From Microglena sp. YARC (taxonomy: Eukaryota; Chlorophyta; Chlorophyceae; Chlamydomonadales; Chlamydomonadaceae): DNA of 64,000 bases. Position numbers and translations under genes: made by a program. Positions 55,101 through 64,000 of this stretch are shown in pieces. The notes under the pieces are model-generated. The model searched no databases, was not told the DNA's origin, and saw only the letters and a list, made by a program, of their open reading frames with translations. Within the stretch, counting starts at the first letter, position 1, and the number at the start of each line of letters is the position of its first letter. The stretch lies in the NCBI GenBank assembly GCA_022414725.1, contig CM039463.1, forward strand, positions 31,580,479 through 31,644,478, written 5' to 3'.

Positions 55101-58100
55101 ATCCCCAATCCCTCGTCCTCAACCCCCCATCCCCAATCCTCATCCCCAATCCCGCATCCCCAATCCCTCATCCCCAATACAATCCCTCATCCCCAATTCC
55201 CCTGTCATACAATCCCCTCATCCCCAATCCCTCATCCCCAATCCCTCATCCCCAATCCCTCATCCCCAATCCCTCATCCCCAATCCCTCATCCCCAATCC
55301 CTCATCCCTCATCCCCAATCCCTCGTCCCTCATCCCCAATCCCTTCAATCATTCAATCCCCATCCCCAATCCTCATCCCAATCCCTCATCCCAATTCCTT
55401 CATCCCCAATCCCTCACCCAATCCCCAATCCCTCATCCCCAATCCACAATCCCCAATTCCTCATCCCCAATTCCTCATCCCCAATCCCCATCCCTCATCC
55501 CAATCCCTCATCCCAATCCTCATCCTATCCAATCCTCAATTCCCTCATCCCCCAACCCCCAATCCCATCCCAAACCCTCATCCCCAATCACCCCCAATTC
55601 CCTTGTCCCAATCCCTTCCATCCCCAATCCCCAATCCCTCATTCCAATCCCTTCATCCCCAATCCTCAATCCCCAAATCCCTGCAATCCCTCATCCCAAA
55701 ATCCCAATCTATACTCCAACCCCAATCCCTCATCCCCAATCCCTCACCCAATCCCTCATCCCCAATCCCCACATCTCCCCCAATTCCCAATCCCCAATTC
55801 CTCATCCCCAATCCCCAATCCCTCATCCCCAATCCTCATCCCCAATCCCTCATCCCAATCCCTCAATCCCTCAATCACCAATCCCCATCCCTGCATTCCC
55901 CAATTCCTCATCCCCATCCCTCATCCCCAATCTTTCATCCCAATCCTCATCCTCACCCCAATACCCCAATCCCTCATCCCCAATCCCCAATCCCTCATCC
56001 TCCCAATCTTCAATAATCCCTCATCCACTCATCCCCAACCCTCTTCCCAATCCCTCGATCCCCAATCCCTTCATCCCCAATCCTTCATCCCAATCCCTTC
56101 CCCCATCCCTTAAGTCAATCCACTCGATCCCAACCCACAATCCCTCATCCTCATCCCCAATCCCTTCATCCCAATCCCTCATCCCCAAGTCCCTCACCGC
56201 CAAATCTCCTCATCCCCAATCCTCTCATGCCCCAATCCCTCATCCCCAATCCCTCATCCCCAGATCCCTCATTCCCAATCCCCAATCATCCCCAATATTC
56301 CTCATTTCCTCAATCCTCAATCCCAAATCCCTCATGCCCAAAATCCCTCATCCCAATCCCTCAATACCTCAATTCCAATCCCTCATCCCATCCCCAATCC
56401 CCATCCCAAAATTCCGCAAACCACCAATCCTCATTCCCCAAATCCCTCCCTCATCCCCCAATCCCTCATCCCCAATCCCTCATCCCCAATCCCTCATCCC
56501 CATCTCTATTATTCCTAATCCCCAATTCATCCCCAATTCCCCCAAAGCAGATTCAGCAAACACAATTCCTCAACTGCCAGGAGGCGTCGTGGAATAGGAG
56601 GAGGCTGTACACCAAATCCAGTTCCAGACCAAAAGTCTCCTCAAATTCAGAGTACCAATCCCTAAATCCCTATCCCTTCATCCCCAATCCACCAATCCTC
56701 ATCCCCAAATCCCCTCATCCCCAACCGCTCATCCTCCATCCCCAATCCCTCATCCCCCAATCCCTCATCCCCACCCTTCCCATCCCTCAATTCCCAAATC
56801 CCTTCATCCCCAATCCCTCCAATCCCCAAATCCCTCATACCCCCAATCCCCAATCCCCAATCCCTCATCCCCAATCCTTATCCCCAATCCCTCATTCCCC
56901 AATCCTCATCCCCAATCAATCATCCCGAAATCCTCGATCCCCAAATCCCTCATCCCCAATCCTCATCCCACATCCCAATCCCTCAGAGATCCCAATCCCT
57001 CTCCCCAATCCCTCATCCCCAATCCCTTCATCTCCCAATCCCCAATCCCCAATCCCAATCCCTCATCCCCAATCCCAATCCCTCATCCCCAATCCCTCAT
57101 CCCCAATCCTCAATCCCTCATCCCCAATCCCCAATCCCTCATCCCCAATCCCTCATCCCCAATCCCTCATCCCCAATCCCTTGTCAATCCCCCAATCCCT
57201 CCCCAATCCCCAATCCCTCATCCCTCATCCCCAATCCCCTCATCCCAATCCCCAATCGCCCCAATCCCGTCATCCCCAATCCCTCATCCCCAATCCTCTC
57301 ATTCCCCAATCCCTCTTCCCCAATTCCCTCTCCCCAATCCCTCATCCCCCAATCCTTCATCCCCAATCCTCACCCCCAAGCCTCATCCCCAATCCCTCAT
57401 CAAATCCCTCATCCCCAACCCCTTCCAAAAAAAAAAAAATCCCCCCCCCCCCCCCTTCAAATCCCCCCCCAATCCCCAATCCTCATCCCCAACTCCCATC
57501 ATCCACCAATCCCTCATCCCATCCCTCATACCCTTGTCCCCAGATGCCCAATCCCCATCCCCAATCCCTCCATCCCTCATCATCCCCCAATTCCCTCATC
57601 CCCAATCCCGCAATCCCCAATCCCTCATCCCCAATCCTCCATCCCTCATCCCCAATCCCCAGTCCCCATCCCTCTCTCATCCCCAATCCCTCGCTCCCCA
57701 ATCCCCTTCATCCCCAATTTCCTCATCCCCAATCCCTCATCCCCAATCCTCATACCCAGCAATTCCCTTCATCCCAAATCCCTCACTCCCCAATCCACCA
57801 ATCCCCAATCCTTCCCCAATCCCTCAGTCTCCTCAATAATCCCTCATTCCCAATCCCTCATCCCCCATATCCCCAGATCCCTCATCCCAATTCCCTCATA
57901 GTCCAAAAGGTCCCTCATCCCCAATCCCCAATCCCTCATCCTTAATCCCCAATCCCAATCCCTCATTCCCAATCATCCCAATCCCTCAATCACCCAATCC
58001 GCTCATTCCCCAATCCCCAATCTCTCGATTCCCCAATCCCCAATCTCTTATTCCTAATTCACCCAAATTCCCCACGGTCCCAAAGCAGATGTCAGCAACC

Positions 58101-58490
58101 ACTCATCAACTGCATAGCGTCGTGGAGTAGGGAGGAGGCTGTACACACTTCCAGTCAGACCAAAGTCTCCCTCAAATCAGAACAAAGTAGTACCAATCCC
58201 TAATCCCTATCCCTCAATCCCTCCCATCCCCAATCCCTCGAGATCCCTCCGTCCCCAGATCCATCATCCCCGAATCCCTCATCCCCAATCCCTCTAATCC
58301 CCAATCCCGAATCCCCCAATCGCCCAATCCTCTTATCCCCATCCCTATCCCCCGAATCCCTTCCTCATTCCCCACCCATCCTCGATCCCTCCCCATGCGC
58401 CGCAAATCCCCTCATCCCCAATGCCCTTCAGATCCCAATCACCTCCATCCCCAAGTCCCTCACTCCCAATCCCCAAAATCCTCCCCCTAT
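43170..58490. repeat. ~15-kb satellite of a 14-bp unit CCCCAATCCCTCAT
   Basis: Near-perfect runs of CCCCAATCCCTCAT (for example 46,490-46,570, 49,085-49,170, 55,215-55,310) lie among shortened and mutated units. 43,360-44,960 is the most diverged. Fourteen bp is not a multiple of three and the unit has no plus-strand stop, so all plus frames stay open; the 1127- and 870-codon frames are therefore artefacts with a 14-residue period (PNPSSPIPHPQSLI). The G-rich strand is capable of quadruplex formation. Poly-T and poly-A patches at 51,140-51,185 and 57,427-57,440 look like sequencing faults. Confidence 0.98.
43254..58205 (+). repeat. Interspersed ~115-bp exon-derived modules within the array
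   Basis: Near-full modules start at about 43,254, 50,285, 50,592, 51,695, 52,974, 54,718, 56,536 and 58,081. Fragments lie at about 46,815, 48,198, 48,413, 49,455 and 54,062. The consensus is AAAGCAGATGTCAGCAACAC, TCTCAACTGCAGTAG, GTCGTGGAGTAGGAGGAGGC, TGTACACACTCCAGTCAGAC and CAAAGTCTCCTCAAATCAGA. GTACCAATCCCTAATCC leads back into the array. All are in plus orientation, which fits tandem amplification and not independent insertion. Confidence 0.85.
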
Positions 58491-59100
58491 TCCCTATTGT
58501 TGACTCGTTTGAGCAGATCGTGGGGTCATTGTTAACATTATACTTAAATTTCTCTTACCAAGTACTCAATTCTTTATATCTTATTTTTCGTGTGTTTTTA
58601 TATCTTTTTTCATCGCATGGTGAGCTATTTCAATATCCTTCGATCACTAATGTGCATTCGTTTATAGCACCTTTTGTTTTGATTATATATCTGTTATTGA
58701 TACTATGTTCTCGCCTATATCGTCTTTAATTGTCATTTCTGTTGATTTGTTTCACTTTAACTTTTTAGATTCTACGGTATTTTGCTATTTACCAATTCAA
58801 TGTATTTTCTTTGCACTTTCATAATCGGGCGTTATTTTCATTTTCTTTTTTCCGATTCTCTCGTTCATTATTTCCATATTCCGACCGATACTTTCCTGGC
58901 GTATTTTATCATTATATATCGTTGATTTTAATTGTTTTTTCCTGACGATTTACTCTGTGCTCGCTCCTTCTTTTTGTTCTAAGTTATATATTAATCTCTT
59001 AATCTTCGATTTTTTTTTTATTGTTTGGTAATTTGATTTTATATATTGGTGTAGAACCATGTCTGTCTATATTCATTCCATTCCAGTATTCCTCTTCTAG
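58491..59100. other. AT-rich island between two satellites
   Basis: About 600 bp with abrupt low GC, T-rich on the plus strand and no repeat unit. Short hydrophobic frames (for example 58,421-58,729) are expected from T-rich DNA. No tRNA or rRNA is recognised. Origin unknown. Confidence 0.6.
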
Positions 59101-62050
59101 ATGCATATCACTCATCCTTCTTTACAAATTAACATGCCACATCCATGCGATCTATCTCTTCGGGCCTGTCCAAAAGATCCATTCCATCCAATCTCTATCC
59201 CCCACCATGCCCATATTCATTCCATCTACACTCCAATGCCTCTCTCCTTCATCTATCCTCATTTCGTAACATCGATCCATTCCTCCATCCAATCATCCAA
59301 GTACATTCGCAATCAATCCATCCATATCCCATCCATTCCATCCATCCATCTCATTCCAGTCCAATCTCGCAAATCCAATCCTCCCATCACTATTCATCTC
59401 GATACGCAATTCCTCCATTCTCCATCCTCATACGATCCCAGCCATCCAATCCCAATCCCACCATCCAGTCCATGTCATCCAATCCATCCATCTCATACAT
59501 CCATCCATCATCCATCCATGCCATCTTCATCAATATCCATCCATCCATCCATCCTATTCCATCTTCCATTCCAGCTCCATCCGAAACTCAATCCACCATT
59601 CCATCCTCCAAAATCTCATCCCCATTCATCTACATTCTTTCATCAAGTCCCTCCTTGATCCCAATCTAACCCATTTTCCATCCTCATTGTCCATCATCCA
59701 TCCATCTTTTTACCATCATTCCATCCATTCGTGCCATCCATCCAGTCCTATCTATCATCTATCATCCATTCATCATCCATCTCATCGCAATGCATACTCA
59801 TCCCATTACCATCATCCAATCATCCCGATCCACTTTATTGTCCATTCCATCCATCCACCAACCAATACATCCATATCATCCATCCATCCGATCTCCATTA
59901 TCCATTCACCATCATCCGATCCATCCATCATCCATTGCACCATCCTTCTTTTCCATCCATCCATCACATCCATCTCATCCATCATCCATTCCATTCCAAA
60001 TCATGCCATTCAATCACCATACTCATTCCAATCCATTCCACTTCTCGGGCTTTACCTAACGTTCCATCATCCATCTTTGACCTATTGTTTTTCGGTCCAT
60101 ATTTCAACTTTTTTTGTCTTTCTTTTTCACTATTCCAGTATATTTCATTCTCTCCCAGCGAAACTCATTCCAAACTTCCTATCCTATCTCAACCAATCAC
60201 TTCCATTCATCCATCCATCCTCAAATTCCATCATCTTCAGTTCTTCATCATCCTACCATTCTCATATTCCAATTCCATCCAATCCATCCATCCATTCATC
60301 CATCATCTCACGCCAGTCCATCATCCTATATCCATTCCATCCATCCAGTCCCCAATCCATCCCATCCATCTCATCCATCCATCCGATCATCCATCCATCA
60401 ATCCATTTTCCATCCATCCCATCCATTCTGATCATTCTATCTCCATCGTTACTCCATCCAGCTTTGTCTTATCCATCATCCATCCAATCATCCAATCCGT
60501 CCTCATTCCATCACATCATATACCGTCCATCCATTTGCCATCCATCCCATTGCATCCATCTTCCATCCATCTCATCCACATCCAGCCAGCCAGCAGCCAT
60601 CCCATCACATCTCATCAGATCCATATCCCATCCAATCCATCCATCCATCCATCCAAATCCAATCGCATCCTATCCATTCATCCAGCCATCCATCCATCCA
60701 TTTACCCCTCGCGCATTCAATCCATCCATCATCCATCCATCCAATCCAATCATCTATCCACCATCCAGTTCCAATGCCATCATTCATCCAATGCCATCCA
60801 ATCTCATCCTCCATCAATTACATATCCATCATTCCCTCCTCCATCCATCCATCCATCCATCCACCATCCATTCCATCATAAAATCAATACAATTACTACA
60901 ACAGTTCCCTCCATCCCTCTCCCATTCAACTCCTTCATACACATCCATACATCTCATCCAATCATCCATACACAATCATATCCATCCATCATCCATCTGT
61001 CCACTCCATCCTACAATCCATCCATCATCTATCTCATCCACTCCATCGCCATCCACCACTCCTCCATCCATCCTATCATCATTCTCCATCGATAAAACCT
61101 TAACATCCATCACATATCTCATACCATCATCCTCCCGACCATCCATCCATGCGGATACTCAATCCATCCATACCATCCAAATAACACAATCCATTCTCTA
61201 TTTTCCAATCCATCCATCAGTTCATCCTCACATCCCACCATCTCCATCCATCCATCCATTCCATCCATCCATTCCATCCTATCCATTCCATCGCATCCAT
61301 CACATCCATCATCCATCCATCCAATCCTCCAAATCTACTGCCAATACAGTTATTCCATCTCATCCATCCCATTCCATTCTATCATCCATCATTCTATCCA
61401 ATCACATCATCACATCCCCAGTGCTCCATCCATCCATCCTTCCCATCATCATGCCATCCATATCATATACAATTACACACAATCCATCCATCCCTCCTTC
61501 CCATTTCATCCCAATCATCACATCACATCCATCCAACCAGTCCATCGTAATCATAATCCCATCGTCATACCATCCATCCATCTATCCATCCATCCATCCA
61601 TCCATCCATCTCCATCCATCATCCATCCATCCATCCATCATCATCCTATCCATTCCATATCCATCATAATCCATCATCCATCGCTCCATTATTCCAATCC
61701 ATACCATCCCACTCCATCTATTCATCCAATCCATCATAACCATCCATCCAATACATCCTCTCACATCCATCCATCCATCCATCCATCCCGATCCTCATTC
61801 CTAAATCATCCATCGATTCAATCCAATTCCATGCCAATCCAATCCACATCCATCCATCACATATCCATCCATCCATCATCATCCATTCCAGTCACTATTC
61901 ATCCATTCCAATCATCATCTATGCCTGATACATCCATCCATCATCCTAAATACAATCCATCCATCAATCCATCCATGATCATCAAGTCAACAGTCCATCC
62001 ATCACATCATTACTACATACATTAACACACCCATCTGCACTTTACAATGA
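59101..62050. repeat. ~2.9-kb CCATCCAT array
   Basis: Four-bp CCAT units with TCCA, ATCC and CATTCC variants, heavily interrupted. The 660-, 454- and 185-codon plus frames rich in HPSIHPSS are translations of it. It runs into the second gap. Confidence 0.97.
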
Positions 62051-62054
62051 AGCA

Positions 62055-63054
62055 NNNNNNNNNNNNNNNNNNNNNNNNNNNNNNNNNNNNNNNNNNNNNN
62101 NNNNNNNNNNNNNNNNNNNNNNNNNNNNNNNNNNNNNNNNNNNNNNNNNNNNNNNNNNNNNNNNNNNNNNNNNNNNNNNNNNNNNNNNNNNNNNNNNNNN
62201 NNNNNNNNNNNNNNNNNNNNNNNNNNNNNNNNNNNNNNNNNNNNNNNNNNNNNNNNNNNNNNNNNNNNNNNNNNNNNNNNNNNNNNNNNNNNNNNNNNNN
62301 NNNNNNNNNNNNNNNNNNNNNNNNNNNNNNNNNNNNNNNNNNNNNNNNNNNNNNNNNNNNNNNNNNNNNNNNNNNNNNNNNNNNNNNNNNNNNNNNNNNN
62401 NNNNNNNNNNNNNNNNNNNNNNNNNNNNNNNNNNNNNNNNNNNNNNNNNNNNNNNNNNNNNNNNNNNNNNNNNNNNNNNNNNNNNNNNNNNNNNNNNNNN
62501 NNNNNNNNNNNNNNNNNNNNNNNNNNNNNNNNNNNNNNNNNNNNNNNNNNNNNNNNNNNNNNNNNNNNNNNNNNNNNNNNNNNNNNNNNNNNNNNNNNNN
62601 NNNNNNNNNNNNNNNNNNNNNNNNNNNNNNNNNNNNNNNNNNNNNNNNNNNNNNNNNNNNNNNNNNNNNNNNNNNNNNNNNNNNNNNNNNNNNNNNNNNN
62701 NNNNNNNNNNNNNNNNNNNNNNNNNNNNNNNNNNNNNNNNNNNNNNNNNNNNNNNNNNNNNNNNNNNNNNNNNNNNNNNNNNNNNNNNNNNNNNNNNNNN
62801 NNNNNNNNNNNNNNNNNNNNNNNNNNNNNNNNNNNNNNNNNNNNNNNNNNNNNNNNNNNNNNNNNNNNNNNNNNNNNNNNNNNNNNNNNNNNNNNNNNNN
62901 NNNNNNNNNNNNNNNNNNNNNNNNNNNNNNNNNNNNNNNNNNNNNNNNNNNNNNNNNNNNNNNNNNNNNNNNNNNNNNNNNNNNNNNNNNNNNNNNNNNN
63001 NNNNNNNNNNNNNNNNNNNNNNNNNNNNNNNNNNNNNNNNNNNNNNNNNNNNNN
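62055..63054. other. Assembly gap of 1000 N
   Basis: Exactly 1000 N. The left flank is the CCAT array; the right flank is unrelated, so the true distance is unknown. Confidence 0.99.
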
Positions 63055-63114
63055 CACCCACCAACCACCCCTCCCACCACCCCTAACCCCACAAATGTCT
63101 TCAGCTCTCCAGCC

Positions 63115-63287
63115 GGCAAATCGCAATATGCGGAAGCAAGGAGGGCATGAGCAACAGTGCATCATACCAATCAGCACAACATACAAACACTGTTTCTCTC
63201 TTCGTATTTGTGTATGTGTGTTTGTGCTGGGATGTTGATGCATCTGTTGCTCATGCCTCGCTTGCTTCCGCATATTTGAGTTTGCCT
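63115..63287. repeat. Inverted repeat with ~43-bp arms
   Basis: AATATGCGGAAGCAAG, GGCATGAGCAACAG (left arm, ending 63,157) is complemented by CTGTTGCTCATGCC, CTTGCTTCCGCATATT (right arm, from 63,244). The ~86-bp loop contains CACTGTTTCTCTCTTCGTAT, the start of the next minisatellite's unit. Confidence 0.9.
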
Positions 63288-63299
63288 GGCTGGAAGAGT

Positions 63300-64000
63300 G
63301 AAAAGATATTGTGGTATGTATTTTTTTGTTATGTGCATGTGTATGTATGTTGGAGTCCAGCACTGGGTTTTTTTCTTATGTGTGTGTGTGCATGTTGTAT
63401 GTGTGTGTGTATGGTGCGTGAACGTGTTGTTTGTTGTGGTGCATGTGGTATGTAATGTTAGAGCCCAGCAGCTGTTTTTCTCTCGTATTTGTGTATGTGT
63501 ATGTAATTTTTTGTGTTTATGTGCATGTGTATGTAAGTGGAGTCCAGCACTGTTTTCCCGTATGTTTGTGTGTGTGGCATGTGTATTGTGTGTGTGTAGG
63601 GTGTGTATGTGTTTGTTTGTGTGTGCATGAGTATGTGTGTGGCATGTGTTTTTCCTGTATGTGTGTGTGCATGGTGGTATATTTTTTTGTTGTGTGCATG
63701 TGTATGTATGTTAGAGCCCAGCACTGCTTTTCTCTCGTATTTGTGTATGTATATGTTTTTTTTGTTATGTGCATGTGTATGTATGTTGGAGTCCAGCACT
63801 GTTTTTTCTCGTATGTGTGTGTGTATGTGTGTGTTTTTTGTATGTGTACGTGCATGTGTATGTATGTTGGAGTCCAGCACTGTTTTTTTCGTATGTGTGT
63901 GTGTATGGTGTGTTTTTGTATGTGTACGTGCAGTTATGTTATGCTTACAGCCCAGCACTGTTCTTCCCGCATGTGTAAAGAAGTATGTGTATTTTTATGT
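63300..64000. repeat. ~75-100-bp minisatellite running off the window
   Basis: ATGTGCATGTGTATGTATGT, TGGAGTCCAGCACTGTTTTT and CTCGTATGTGTGTGTATG repeat about eight times up to the window end. Frames on both strands are repeat translations. Confidence 0.95.

Noticed and set aside
43170..58490. Telomere-like C-rich repeat
   Set aside because: The 14-bp unit CCCCAATCCCTCAT is not a known telomere unit, is internal and has embedded exon modules.
59687..61669. 660-codon His/Pro/Ser-rich frame
   Set aside because: Translation of the CCATCCAT array; another frame is open for 454 codons over the same bases.

Overview
The window looks like one stretch of a repeat-swollen eukaryotic nuclear scaffold. 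The evidence is short ORFs bounded by GT-AG splice signals and pyrimidine tracts, no operons or Shine-Dalgarno spacing, well over half of the sequence in tandem repeats, and two N runs of exactly 1000 bases (3,232-4,231 and 62,055-63,054), which look like nominal scaffolding gaps. I cannot name the lineage. Many repeat units differ by single-base indels and homopolymer lengths vary, so some frameshifts may be sequencing errors.

1-10.8 kb: diverged tandem repeats, several copies of a short dispersed repeat, a weak multi-frame coding locus (6.1-7.0 kb), a 185-bp MITE (8,547-8,731) and a possible MYND-finger remnant (10.0-10.3 kb). 10,822-22,545: an 11.7-kb candidate DNA transposon. It has 10-bp terminal inverted repeats (CAGGGTACTA), an 8-bp near-perfect target duplication (7/8) and GC-rich palindromic subterminal DNA. 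The MITE joins sequence like both of its ends, so it looks like a deletion derivative. Inside is a minus-strand gene in several exons: a Ser/Pro-rich first exon with a SAP-like motif, middle exons, and a Cys-rich then Gln-rich last exon. A decayed inverted copy of a middle exon sits near the left end. The introns are filled with satellites. 22.5-28 kb: a second foldback element (22,948-23,767), an isolated candidate exon, and two minisatellites.

28-42 kb: plus-strand exons of a protein-kinase-like gene. They run from beta1 (28,072), through the beta3 Lys and alphaC Glu (29,160), beta4 (32,128) and the catalytic loop (38,771), to the activation segment (39,468), perhaps with a decayed C-lobe (41.4 kb). 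Residues at the two metal-binding positions are changed (HGDLKAES for HRDLKPEN; GGI at the DFG position), the Gly loop is degenerate, and the catalytic-loop block is repeated 2.5 times in frame. This suggests a pseudokinase or a decaying kinase.

42-62 kb: almost pure satellite, including about 15 kb of a 14-bp unit (CCCCAATCCCTCAT) with roughly a dozen full or partial copies of an exon-like module. A separate CCATCCAT array and a 600-bp AT-rich island follow. The most unusual theme is that many minisatellite units here span an exon-intron junction, so exon edges and splice sites have been amplified together with intron sequence.
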